64,000 nt of DNA, taken from Giardia muris (Eukaryota > Fornicata > Diplomonadida > Hexamitidae). Shown here one piece after another: positions 45,201-51,300 of the stretch (its first letter is position 1; the number at the start of each line of letters is the position of its first letter). The notes below the pieces were generated by a model that did not search any database, was not told where the DNA came from, and saw only the letters and a program-made list of their open reading frames with translations. Location of the stretch: contig CM016926.1 of assembly GCA_006247105.1 (NCBI GenBank), forward strand, positions 434,001 through 498,000, in the 5' to 3' direction. Made by a program: the position numbers and the translations under genes.

Positions 45201-47797
45201 ATTGTAAGGAGACATTGAACAATGAAGCAATCTGCAAGCTTCACAAGTGATCGTATCCGCGAAACGTTTAGAAGCGACTGTCCGGAAGCAGAGTCTTGCT
45301 TTTCTTTATTCTTCTTTCCGTCATCGGAGTCTTCGGGGACGTCGTGCATCTGCGGGAGCCCTCGGGCAATTGTTCGCTCTATTTTGGTAAGCTGCTTTTT
45401 GTGTGCGACTGTATTTCTCTGGATAACGCGCCGTTGCATCTGCTGGTGCACCTGACGCCCAACGGCTAAGAGAAGGTCAGTAATTGATGTGAGGTACGCC
45501 TCAAGACAGGCCTGAACGGCGGAAATGCGCGTACGCACCTCTCCGACGAAGCGCGTCAAAGTGATCGTCGCGGGTCGGTTTGTATACTGGTTCTGCAACG
45601 TCACTGCCGGTGCACCACGGATCCCCTTGCGGCTGAGGTACGTTGCGATCAGCTCGAAGCAGTACTTCCGGAAGGGAAGGAACTGGGCGTTTGTGGCCAT
45701 CTGATAGCAGTATCCATATATCTGCTGGACGGGGCCAAGAAAGTCCGGGCTTGCCATCAGGCTCTGCCGTACGAGAAGTGCGGTTGCCTTATTCCGAGCT
45801 GCGGTAATGATGCCGTGATGCCAGAGGCGGATGTACTTTAAAAGCCGGAAAGATGCGAAGAAGCGATTCTCTCGGAGCTTTAAGTAGAGCTCCCGCTCCC
45901 AAAGCCAGTCGCGTAGGCTGAGAAGGACGGTCGTCTGGTTCTCCCCATCAGTCTCCTGCTGACAGATCCCATTGCATGAGAGTGTAAAGAAACAACGGGG
46001 ATTGGTCTGCCCGTAGTTGCAAACGAGCAACTCGTAAGGATTCTGCCAAGCGTCTGGAGAACTATAGACTTGCTCAACGGTCAGAGTCATATCTGTCTGA
46101 ACCCCTAGCCCCTGCATGTACTGTTGAAGGAGGAGCTGCCGCACCGGGGGCGTATCATATGTGAGGTAAATAAACTCCGATTGGAGCAAGGAGTTCGCAA
46201 CTAGGTCTGGAGCGGCTTTAAGCTGCTCCTCGTACTGTGCTCGAAGAGAGGCGTAATATGTCTCGGCGAAGAGTAGGAGCTCGTGCGATGTGGTGTGTGC
46301 GGCTGCCTCCTTGACCCCTGCGCTCTGGAAGTATCGTCGCAAGGCTTTGCAAACATCATATTTCTGTGCTTGAGTATATGCTGCAAGGGATGCGGCGGGG
46401 GCGCGGTGATTCCCGAGAAGTCGCGCCTCGACAGGTTCCTGTGGAAGTGGGATGCTGGCGAGCTCATCCTGTCGAATGATCCGTTCTATATCCGAGCGCT
46501 CTTTAATGCACCTGAAGATCGAGATAACATCCATGACAGAAATAATCGCCTCGCTTTGTTGTGCGAGCGTTGGAAGTGCCGTCCCCACAGGATCAGGTGC
46601 CATCTCAGTCAATTCTGGAGGCGCTCCTTCAATCACAGTTGCAGACCTCCCGCGGTGTGCTGACACAGTCTTCTTGCGCGATTGAGTACTTCTCCGTCCC
46701 GATTGACTGGCACCGGAGTCGGCACGAGTCTTGAGGACCCAATCGGACATTGACGTGATCGTCTTTCGAGTGTCCTCACTCGGCTTCGTCTCGACCTCAC
46801 TTGCGCTCCGCGGTTTATTGGCAAGCGTGTACTTCTTGTTGAGGCCTCGTGTATAGTGACTGAGCGATGTACTAGGACGGATCGACTCAAGAGCGATCTT
46901 ACTGTTCTGCTCATAAAGCTTGCAGCCCTGGATCTGCGCCTGATCCAATGCGAAATCCGGCTTCGAGCTGGTTCCTCGCATGCTATCCACCCTCTGCCGG
47001 ATAAACTTATCCGCCTCGCTGCTCTTCGGTGTGCGTAGAAGCGCGGAGCGCGTTCTAAGCCTATCCTGATAACTTTCAACCGGCCCCCGCGATGACGGTC
47101 TAGATGAAGGACGTGATGGTAGTGAACCTACCGCTGTTACTCGAATTGAAGTGTCCATGGCCGACTGATTACCAATGAGACCAGAAGGTGTCAAGCCTTC
47201 GGCGGCATAGAAAGAATTCGTCACCGAGAGCGCCTCTCGAGAGAATTCGCGGCCTCCACGGATAGGAGAACTTCTCCCATCTCGAACGTAGCGATCAGGC
47301 GATAGCTGAAGGGTTCCAGGGACGGCAGGCTCACTAGCGGCCTCAAGGACCGTAGACTGCTCCGTATATGAGAGATTAGCTGCTTGGGGGCGAGGACGAC
47401 GTGCTGAAACGATACGGCCTACTGGCCCGAGCATTGCTTTCGGGCCACCACCACTGTCCGTCTCTCGCTCACGAAGTCGTCTCTTCGCCAGAGAGGGATC
47501 ATAACAACGTTCCAAGGGAAGTACAAGCCCACCTGAAGACACTTGCATCATATGCTCTCCGAGTGGCAGTGACGGAATTGTGGTACCATTCGGAGGCTTC
47601 AAGACTGGCTGGGGGGCATGAGGAGGTGGGCTAGAATACAAACGGAGGGCCGGATCGGAAGGGCTTTGCCCTGAGGATGGCCGTCTAGAGATAGGGCGAT
47701 ACGAGCCAGTCCCAAAGTATTCTTGGCTGTCGACAAGGGCTTTCGAGCCTGTATTCTGCCGGACAGCAGCAGATAGTGGCCGGGTCCTCGGTGGCAT
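27275..47797 (-). CDS. Giant dynein heavy chain, 6840 aa
   Basis: This is a motor subunit of a probably axonemal dynein, and far longer than the usual 4100-4700 aa. Residues 1 to about 430 are disordered (SRPSSRPSSRGP). The tail follows. AAA1 has a good Walker A, GASGTGKT at 2983-2990, and Walker B DEFNR at 3035-3039. AAA2 has a broken Walker A (GQQHSFKT at 3525) but a recognisable LDGPLEAA..LNSLLDDN region. AAA3 reads FSGAEKTL near 4110 and AAA4 reads VVYQPGIFIEQT, both without Walker A. The coiled-coil stalk and microtubule-binding tip lie at about 4725-5030. The C-terminal domain ends in ILMRDVFIVLYED and is split by a roughly 180-residue Ser-rich insert near 6586-6765. ATG 47797 is 14 bp from the divergent gene. 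No frame break was seen in 20.5 kb. Confidence 0.93.
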   Translation of the reverse strand: MPPRTRPLSAAVRQNTGSKALVDSQEYFGTGSYRPISRRPSSGQSPSDPALRLYSSPPPHAPQPVLKPPNGTTIPSLPLGEHMMQVSSGGLVLPLERCYDPSLAKRRLRERETDSGGGPKAMLGPVGRIVSARRPRPQAANLSYTEQSTVLEAASEPAVPGTLQLSPDRYVRDGRSSPIRGGREFSREALSVTNSFYAAEGLTPSGLIGNQSAMDTSIRVTAVGSLPSRPSSRPSSRGPVESYQDRLRTRSALLRTPKSSEADKFIRQRVDSMRGTSSKPDFALDQAQIQGCKLYEQNSKIALESIRPSTSLSHYTRGLNKKYTLANKPRSASEVETKPSEDTRKTITSMSDWVLKTRADSGASQSGRRSTQSRKKTVSAHRGRSATVIEGAPPELTEMAPDPVGTALPTLAQQSEAIISVMDVISIFRCIKERSDIERIIRQDELASIPLPQEPVEARLLGNHRAPAASLAAYTQAQKYDVCKALRRYFQSAGVKEAAAHTTSHELLLFAETYYASLRAQYEEQLKAAPDLVANSLLQSEFIYLTYDTPPVRQLLLQQYMQGLGVQTDMTLTVEQVYSSPDAWQNPYELLVCNYGQTNPRCFFTLSCNGICQQETDGENQTTVLLSLRDWLWERELYLKLRENRFFASFRLLKYIRLWHHGIITAARNKATALLVRQSLMASPDFLGPVQQIYGYCYQMATNAQFLPFRKYCFELIATYLSRKGIRGAPAVTLQNQYTNRPATITLTRFVGEVRTRISAVQACLEAYLTSITDLLLAVGRQVHQQMQRRVIQRNTVAHKKQLTKIERTIARGLPQMHDVPEDSDDGKKNKEKQDSASGQSLLNVSRIRSLVKLADCFIVQCLLTILLNATEDLTNLLFGLEYIPPRVQEPVQQSLYEYTQQDLDILQEQTGRRLVVNPEKVQRYMQRDLDKQKQSQDMLSRLESEARDHRQRKQDDYQYVLALMTLYKGDLSTIAAGSVDAFEHFDSIRLGRFNKDTDQEDGKPGPDSLFMGEFKPILPPTSPRSTLDEIYDQPDYRKSTLGRALRNTDAKKEAEAAHKLSLIELQLTRNEDIDHAFQQISWLVPGLEVALTTSILTDVPLFTLPGRMPPAPLFTVHLTLGPEGLAMYPTKDDFTTLIGNILSDCATCAHRLVRPPAISKVRALLSENVIQETLTCASLKEILGEYEDYLQGIKRLKGFLELGCSKVQEYALGFQPTLRQVSTGLGTHRDHKHLQLVRHLKPAITYTHLDSVELSEHEEEGPGAREMDLELEATDLTETSSYDSHLLGSIAARMDYAALVQYAFPLEHLHSEFYVTEDQDLGGWSAYYAGLRNLNNNSLPLLGMTGTPLQVSYFERITEINPYSIRLRIDTLEQLVESLVRIQAKRVILCFHVDSGPLASALLPPTLTLLQFVRLSIPKAIILIGQNVISKIDFYTAELRQVPDHDVSTLAFRDAPLSELNFLDNPEITAQKVDKGKLLDTRDTLKHYEAARAEQRVYAHLFRKCTALLQLAEMKRVIGDAGLAEHNADFFESFFAFRDGPNCRAVMKDYERRLMSFDVLLESFAEKRLRLYSVFRFDLIVLYFQLQYFCYTLLRGILSPENVSLGVNFETGEGASDGPLAKDDPQSVGRIETTSQLFYYLLNQTNVQRASIFDTLITTGSAVCRKNADLFTDFATRCSQLEADNCHFYQCATLFDSTEFFMDEQDAASYYYESVYPGNLVGSGTDLPETIQLSSIIEPSLVLQALIRLCDVRHRFWGYMHALNVIIQREFTKPLCLMDFETVEAELQQLQALFQQCTATFQQIYDEASFTGGCMEASDVDRKNRILLHREQMRNRYDEERDDADDIKLNSQLAEVLKTLGVDLKPSSNGTSKYMPGEINRTVLKYVKLIYADVLQDRAIMDQLLNNNEYVMPSSGTLMRTVDYLAAGLEAGRQNEVLGYHGEQLVDDSEFQVESDHNQESSESFFDKSSVVADPQIVVSASLVQELEKFDPDTMLVGYQQTDRIAPVLDTLAHHHGIDDVKYRVQEPTIREAVQYYFRPPPLLALALQLIEQLLDQLPSIRLISTVAFQPRHFRILARTILPSPNLLLETKLLTSKLLELSVEYKDTPLSEILDRDQRSVFRTLFGPSNDGLTELLMFSANIIGSNSTAGRGHSQTPATSFDPDVSSDEENADVQTIRAKANGNYSLSTATIGTHINAVIARLTAQLATRRARIVSSEAYMMADGFQGVRSEVDVADKKATIATLTNYVSLTRKPSIYSTRFIYNTPYRTFESDQERIAYTRRQAERLAEIHYGGLFIELDRFTTTVSRLVFRGLLDDTVRTHFRNFIQAVELEYMLLSGLANQKQRFDRLTLGVIPYVTPSSTDGSFLLPQLHALTDTDTIVNAVNDTKIELLTLKTQFTRLGDNPATRELHSLMERCIVAIDAMNIWTAYQQRFLNVLRFFLPTSSIAQQMPEDVRSFTKLMKLYSNLMTSVAKDAQLRLWATRDMILTILGWQEELDVVYANVVRCMDAKRSTFLRFHFLSDNELLMVLSAQDETSLGRPFNPHLLSALLGNCFDNMGSLVLDVRTEHEARVLYIRGITSADGETLMLGHGDKELRIRGSPDVWLASLETRMISTMQTLVAHAIRRHVRELRENIQLVADQSAAFSAQNSPNSNPVILRRQQLFPKTESSMFEPTPSSLRRAIFADTQGDQLVKTKSDLRITFVPEVFYSFVSAYPIQVVNVVRQTVTWAFINHPSELYTPDPSTTNLLATQISALNNSVDASFASETAYTKLQVIMALIDYQEQVMEYLIRLNRSLILPTDESIVPSQPVTAQQHLTGERPGSATERRASGLQKSSLAHPPRDTTKTVSPRLSAAAIKLLLTSELHIKDILEQKRSQVTQDEEQESSLLCYVFNPIEERLFVTLDNVERTIAHQAVDKLDAYQLRPYYYLMDNAYGQYSYEYHGFAGRLIVSPAITRYRTAFFEAMQYLFRGYSLIGASGTGKTETVKDFSRALGRFCLVFNCSEAVDHGAFLRVFMGLASVGALLCLDEFNRLAVSTLSVVSRFITQIQQAMARKAIYVNLMSESLDGGHEAPEDTKDKKLQHGTKLRPTASIFITMNESSRAYSDRLELPGSTTCLFRPLLITRPDISHIVMGILLTCGFTTAVDLGRKYCVLFSHLPSVVTLPPPIDESHLRPSMLDVLSNNKAVLRALTAERETALIASNLPEEQQSPVMLSLDCSLRTIKAVALAAAYMFRRWLYIFGSNETIRALLHADKSNTKLYKDHLSFMSYIEAICNVDSLIRLMSPSLTEQDRSNFIHFLANTFGHDVVICYLSRLDGGLGVSHDVHNEVPKAITRTVFSLLSTDPKYAASTVGRPEVYEPLMSEDATLDSRTSEAVDEFASLTTGQRSVLNLLLTTDMLYPTVQTLISETRGQCSTDVLGYASDLTTISENRASTTLNRHTTSIMGAKLNVNKKQVSILAQAQTLVTLNIQRRLDVVHEMYRTACRVSHLLAYKYQGDKFIELENLLWIRHGIILLGQQHSFKTTLWRLLMNENNNVTVVNPQALAADGLFGGFVEGEFHDGVFGATLRTYCIESYNAAQERRRLASEMATQHRGRRASTTEAGLGASFSDGDAANNDEGRRSTDDLRFIVLDGPLEAATAECLNSLLDDNRILCLPNGERIRMTAYLRILFEVTSLATASPSTLSRCGVICIEESVQNYELQYQSILLRGLREIFASDYDLFRTTYLYNGEKIQKYAQVGVAINNLDLLFDRATERLRTEGEEAPLHPSLLLGENLFPEDISKLSRKERIAAYRARDKARMAAREARLDEFVREKLPFENNLYANVLDVLVTLLNELFTLSMDRLPSNAPVKIDLHFLYYNIGRLAAQTLRLFRAQLNASTEHVRRLVRLDRSNGILVRLLQGYAIFSVVWACIGLFGRELYVQQIDGIIRATVATRHYWDLALQALTVPVRGEFPYSLDQCYFDPLRLLPVRFVSNSRFEQLVGYNHVFQALSHSQDCNLDAGIFNVSFDTASSRIFVETLGMRRNLFVALLDALYYDRTITLEKIVYPPDDSDDSELPEGLDRHLIQVDGFGMRIFVERLVTYLQMYAPALPIPLYFSGAEKTLSDYREYFYNCFRHEGHALTPSNTFGATNLFILSHMDAARPCCNSGGAFISYPINELLVYLQEHGGVYLGPGEPKFYKVSGYRIINCGRALYALGGSFDSILLHCERTEGLEPLIMAVFQAWSQEETIVQGTNPVLFGLLPAFASVITDFLQFCHEVPRHRLTFEHTKLFGFLGRFCTITPETFVGVVPSVKAGLDQANIGVMRRSFLQAFLHIFRTEFYQQLPDSQILELNQKLDELLVRHVSSLISELKPLTSVKIPARLRPDVFTDESTFYLNDIAPKTHMEEQVGLQGSPLVEFTFGTGNLAAYDLNNVQYSQLAPTRARTRQDQRVAQLLPAFESSPLTTLHSTLVISPLGDKFSEFLLPTDPLPETRPHVVLNPIFSEHLNSLQYELKKRVLRMAYCIAKPDSHLLVVYQPGIFIEQTARVAAEALGYTVISISEAESVQRLVYGNSAYVGSGRYCLILQPEAIRASLPLIEQMLLNSRYMAVNGYNLILLVEPTMLSRLQKNYPHVLKRCFIDVPHTWPIAEIALSASKLLSSELVRVFCATSDGVIPLSRLDVFTLSGTLLMRFATIFEGICDLYRRRLGCEHLIKSPVVFARFLRVYYKLYSTRKAELSEQERRLRKGLELFELSSTQAKELSEQLTVLKPQLERQQQKVKLLLAELTEKQELAQENHRSVSGERAELMIAYKHIEAEIEDAHKEVNRVLPALKRADDALQNLNRQDIAELSTFTNPHPLVVLVMNALCILLDNPPTWASARALLSSGTLITTLLNYNKKEIPPRILTRFRAITGNPDFNPQKILSISAAATTICSWCIAVVDYATVWDTVLPKIERLNKAKEDHEEHRKHIEEKEAELAALQSTLERLKEDLETNTHAREELRTQIVDVETRYEFVEKIRTLLESERGSWDASLTETLKTSENLATNMLETTKFMFVSLLGSSIGRSDEIDRSVTRASASTTYAYSTEESTSNTLVFLDAPSPSGEVVDMARVQLCTNEDVCLWRQHWLPADDSTTNSMGCLVNSVDIPYILDPESVAETFLSRLPNAVCVKYDVTNPKDVLDKVIDCGINGNVCVLISTEVDIPSFVADIMATVKWDPSSLFIGGSDGNENPPEANTWKSGMTQLGLFENGSDRQKTTTYIPGSTVLPPSARAELARGRQVGFPRSRAASFSFQVDGDQNAVDSSIVVKIHGYEYLFSRTFNLLLLNNSCSLISQLTSEIVSRFSLISFAKPRSAIEDHIVSVMVRGINPRIEYSYLNAVTEASVFKFALKRLEISVLGTLMEQSADSLLSETLLESLRVASVHKEIIRRRLNFVNEIHARILEMRNTHRLVAVMCTSIFLGARQLIPMSLQMYSHVIGRIVISKNDLTINFAGNAEYNNLLNLSLLTATTTRDVSLRSSAALTGSMSFGSLLASGELPLARSRLNEAALAVTGTGMSLARTQKAEDFDSIDIDDLTEEALSGPEASMSILQQDSANQEADIAELEEELQKLAASYVTLESNEFIESVIGILLLSFDEQSSIGFLYHLFSYLDTELVPNPLLWLMIKSLIISGHEYARIVTPVENSVLSLCNGRQGHLYSSGDKDKFQTSLSASFAPQRSGMNADKIAEIDNVQDFSAIQSTFYVVEKLYPQNTSQLEQATITLDMRQAFTGTAETMAQATASTILQRRTHIANIVSGLFCTTTTQEETEFKRIKRRFGDVVDTAPVRYALTVTGEVESDIIFVNPRYESYASQLQDNIVGSIINHWPLWQRCMCSLSAEKTLATLKNIIPTLHLSDIFGSEHARYGDHLMVLLVRHLNPAHLRIVLNYYVLNSLKRYGVRSSAVQKLGFGNILNVSDSQLPIVISHSASVDAVRFVTQFLPEASYQLWATGAPTRDLTHRTRQPANGVEPPLIQLRTIVMSKGVEKTVLDLITQTINTPTWIVLQNAHLTPEFVSNDLRKHYLSLTSRVYRLGGVHLEAPQGQSDPGAGLVTPLSESRALFQSLRDGAQRAQLNDVQHVSSYFKLIIATEGSISPLSAFARDCIVYRRSDSISFPTVYRKTLEIAERYFSNFSVTHDFAITEYKKEHLRTIPGVTDVETLLSKIAYSVAAYALRTSFGTHGWTAVHESFNQGDLEAVLVSLSRIFSHELVFHDDALLVYSAIVNTMSRHYGARLATSLDRRTLLHLTEYVFGCSLSTIREYTRMYPRAALTIEKARELVSNSILDIDIVSIHDNPQYIGLAEVERTYLYRAESNQVLEFLDRSLGTGILFSVARSIAYNVRLENYTRLHLASSLPHEVLMNFSSTELSCPLMLFMYQEVKYLNRIIRDLTSYIRYDRYGVLPEYIVEFMSLRRFDNLHKLINHLTRARMYYNDCMIDKNYMNIEVTLAFRPAALFTTLLAQACYVAGGTIDQYTLAYDIVPYSNSRQRANVQLTGLILKAAAVDPCSGRVTGQIAELYNPLPVVRVLARRTYKKKTVIISLGNFSSVIYGSERRRSRSALPTSSPDKGSDGDDPSQGFDTLVRAIQKGEKITSVSNTPKFRPRSARLSIPSPSLTPQNPGPATPRALTRRNSLAVTSLNMSRLATAATQGSIPNASASHSRFSARQGMKSLTLDVTSLRSSRTTSADNSRIEGDARASSVGSSLTDSSSDPDFVEARAANVVEANVVQKYDAVRAKNIFDRRLTYFSKKGFSGYYEASSNVFECPIYTNIQSKAHGPLAYAYLPSVEPTESILMRDVFIVLYED

Positions 47798-47811
47798 TCT
47801 GATTTTGTTGG
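47798..47811. promoter_or_regulatory. 14-bp divergent intergenic promoter
   Basis: The dynein ATG (minus) and the ABT1/ESF2-like ATG (plus) are separated by 14 bp reading CTGATTTTGTTGG-like sequence. A single short T/A-rich element must serve both genes, or the elements lie in coding DNA. Confidence 0.6.
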
Positions 47812-48369
47812 ATGCCTGGAATCGTCCGAATTATCGCTATCCCCCCGCGCACAACACCAAAGACCCTACGTGAGCTTCTCGAGCGGCATGCACCTGTGCT
47901 CCGCCTCTACTTGAAGCCCGAGCAGGAGTTCAACAGCGTCGCCCGAGCACAAGAGACAGGAAAAGGGCAGTTCACCAAGTATGTTGATGGGTACGTCGAG
48001 TTCCCGACAGATAACCACGCGCGCTATGTCTGCCAGGCCCTCAATGGGCGTCAGATGTCGGCTGGGCTTCGACGGGAACGGAAGTCCCGCTTTACCCGCT
48101 TCCAATGGCGTTTGGTCCACATGCCCACGATGAACTGGGTCGATATCAATCAAGAACGTGTCGATTTAAGTCGAACACGCGAGGCCATCATTCGTGCAGA
48201 AATGGAGGAGCTCACCAAGCATAACGCCGAGTATTTGGAACAGTTACGGTGCGGCAAGGGTCGGAGTAGGCAACTAGATGGGGAAGATGGTTGGTCTGAG
48301 CAACAATACAAGCAGCGGAAGCTCCGTGTGGATGAAGGCTCTATTGATAGCCTAATTGGAATCCTATGA
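47812..48369 (+). CDS. ABT1/ESF2-like pre-rRNA processing factor, 185 aa
   Basis: The protein has the compact RNA-recognition fold of ABT1/Esf2. It opens with GIVRIIAIPPRTTPKTLRE, followed by LRLYLKPEQE, then the long insert typical of the family ending in FTKYVDGYVEFP, and a second strand region with ARYVCQALNGRQMS and the basic FTRFQWRL segment. Esf2 binds the 5' ETS/18S region and activates the Dbp8 helicase in small-subunit processing, so a nucleolar role is expected. Family members are often 200-300 aa; this one lacks long N- and C-terminal extensions, as is common for Giardia proteins. ATG 47812 faces the dynein start; the stop lies 5 bp from the stop of the convergent 2180-aa gene. Confidence 0.82.
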   Translation: MPGIVRIIAIPPRTTPKTLRELLERHAPVLRLYLKPEQEFNSVARAQETGKGQFTKYVDGYVEFPTDNHARYVCQALNGRQMSAGLRRERKSRFTRFQWRLVHMPTMNWVDINQERVDLSRTREAIIRAEMEELTKHNAEYLEQLRCGKGRSRQLDGEDGWSEQQYKQRKLRVDEGSIDSLIGIL

Positions 48370-48374
48370 CGTTC

Positions 48375-51300
48375 CTAAGGAGCCTGTAGCTGAGAGAAGC
48401 GGACGACGCCACGATGGTTCTCGACGAGATAAACGGGGTCGTCGAGGTCGACGATAGTGTCTGTGACACATAAGGGCATGACGTTACCGGCGGGAACCGG
48501 CATTCCCATGACGCTAGCTGCTAGAAGAAAGAGGACAGCGGTTCGTGGAGAAGTGATGGGACCGCGCCCCGGCCGAGAGACGTGCAATTGAGCAGGCTGG
48601 GGGTTACTCTGGAGAATACGAGTACAAAGGTTATCTACACGTCGTGTCAGGACTTGAATGTGCTTCTCCAAGGTCAGGAGCGGGTACGAATACATCCCAA
48701 GAGTCGTGTAAATGTTCGATTGGAAGTCATCCTCGGAGAACGTGTCGGAACCACCGGTAACCTTCAACAACTCGAGTAGAATGTTGGTGTGCTGTTCAAC
48801 TGCCGCTTCCGGGTAACTGATCACGCTCGGCTGGTATGCCACGTGAGAAGGAAATATGTGTTGTTCTAATGGATGCTGGTTCGCACGTGTGTAGCGCAGG
48901 TATCCGTTCTCCGCGAGCTCTTCAGGAGAAAGCGCAGAAGGGGGAACATATTTATAATCCCGAAAGGCCTCTGAGTCGCAAAGGTATAAGAAGCTGTCAT
49001 CAAGGCTAGAAGCAACGTTAAGATGCACGTAAAGCTCACTGCTTTGCGGCAAATACCGCCATGCAGCCGTAGAGATGCAGCATGTGTCATGGCCAAGAGC
49101 TCCAAGTGTGTACTCCTTGACGAAGGGGCTTTCAGAGAAGGGGATCTTAAGGAACTCGGCAAAAGTTCGGCTATCGAGTGGAGGAAGATGAATCGTTGTG
49201 TCGACAAGACGTTCGCCAAAGCAGGCGACAGGATACCCGGTATCAAGGGGTCTCAATGGCTTCCCTAAGCTTCTTAAGCGTCCATTGATTTCCTCAAGAG
49301 AAAGGATTCGATTAGAATCCATCCCATCTTTCATCGAACGCCTGGAGCGCGAACCTCCACGGGCCGGTTTCGGGTCCTCAACTGGCTCCTTATACATGAG
49401 GTCATTCCGAACGAAAGGAATGGCTGGTGGCTGTTTGTATAAGAGGCTCTCAATCGTCCCATACGTGTTGTATGCAAGAGAGCCGGACTGAAATAGGATT
49501 TGCTGTATCGGATATCCATCTTGCGTCTCCTCTGGGCCAAAGGCCCGATCCAAGATCCCATTACTATAATTAGCTTTCAACTCTACATAAGGTATTTGCT
49601 CAACTGGAGATCCACAGACCATCCCAAGTCCCTGTCCAATCCCCCCACAGTACGGACACTTCTGATTATGGCAACGGCAATTGGCTAGGTTCGTCTCGTC
49701 CGTACTCTGAAAATATTGACTTGTCGAGTAGAAGATCCGCTTACTACAGGCCGTAAAGGTCTCAAGGTTATCGTACCCGAATAGTGTCGCTCCAACGCAG
49801 CCCGCATTATATCGGGAGAAGGGAAAGGGCCAGATGCTTCGGATTCCATAGACGGCCACCTGGCGGCACCGTGGTGGCACCCTCTCGATAAGCTGTAACG
49901 CATACTCTATCCGTAAGCAGATGAGGACGACGTACCGCAGAATCACATAAATGTCATGGCAGATGAGTCGAATAATTGAGAGGTCGTTCCTGATGCTAGG
50001 ATGATGAAAGTCACCATTTTCATGGTTAAGAATTAATGGCGCAACGATGTGATTCAGAAGAACGCTTCGGACCCCTTGTAACGATCCCATAGATGGCGCC
50101 ACCCCTTGTACCTTCAGGATGGAGAGAAGAGCATTGAATGACCGAAGCGAGATGCAAGGAAGAAGAAGATGCCGCCAATGCGTCCCAATGTTATCGGCCG
50201 TGATCATTGGGATCAAAGACGGATCGCATATCGGTAACTTTTGTTCATAGAAGCGATTGAATTCTTGAATTATGGTTGGGCGCTCACATTGATATGGCGC
50301 TAGGACAGACTCTATAATACTCTTCTCCGCCTCCGTGTAGTCGTATTCCGCCGTGTTGCGTGGCGAATTGAGCTCCTGATAGATATCCGTGATGCATGGG
50401 CGTGGAGGGAGTAGGTAATCACTGGGGACGTAGCTTGTGGCCTCCTCAGCGAGTGCACGGTATTCAGGTGTATCAAGAAACCATCCTTCTTGGGCTCCAG
50501 CTGCTTGCGCCGCATTCTGGCGCTGTGGAAGACCAGTCGTGATGTAACCAAAGAGCTTCTCGCTCGCATACATGACGGTTCGTGCAAGAGTCTTATCAAG
50601 AGCAATCTCCGAAATGCTTGCTATTCGGATGAGTTCAGAGGTGACACAAGCGGGAGTCACGCGTCGAGGAAGCCGAAGGTATGAGTCCTGGACGATCTCT
50701 GGGCGAATCAGTCCGGGATTAATATGGGGTGTATGAAGCGCAGCAAGCGTTGAGCGTGGGTTATGGATATTCGCAGAGGCGTACGGATGAACGTACCGCG
50801 ATTCAAGGAGCACTGGGTCAGAGGTTGGTGTGGGGTACATGACATGCGGGCATGTAATAAGCGCAAGATGAATACAAGATGGGTCTGGGGTGAAGGGCCA
50901 AAGCTCCGGATTATGCCCTTTTTCAAGATCTGCAACGCGGCGGCGCATATCTAGCCCCAAGACTCGTGGTTGGACAAGCTTGCGGTCAAACGCGGCTATT
51001 GTGACCGAGGCTGGGTCATGGATCCGGTAATGTGAATCGGGACCGAGAGTTCTCCAGACGTAAGAGGCTCTCTGCTCCGCATGAAGGACGCGGCCAAGAA
51101 GCCGTTGAAGACTACGTGCGACGACCGGGACTGCAATTATTGGGTCCATGAAGAAATAAAGTAAAGGATCTGGACCGGTATATACCTGTGTCAGGAAGAA
51201 CTGGAGATGGCCTGGTAGGCGCGGTGGGGGAGGTAGGCTGTTCTTCTCAGCTTGCTCACTCTGTGACGTCGGCACTGGGAATGATAATGTTGGGAAGAAA

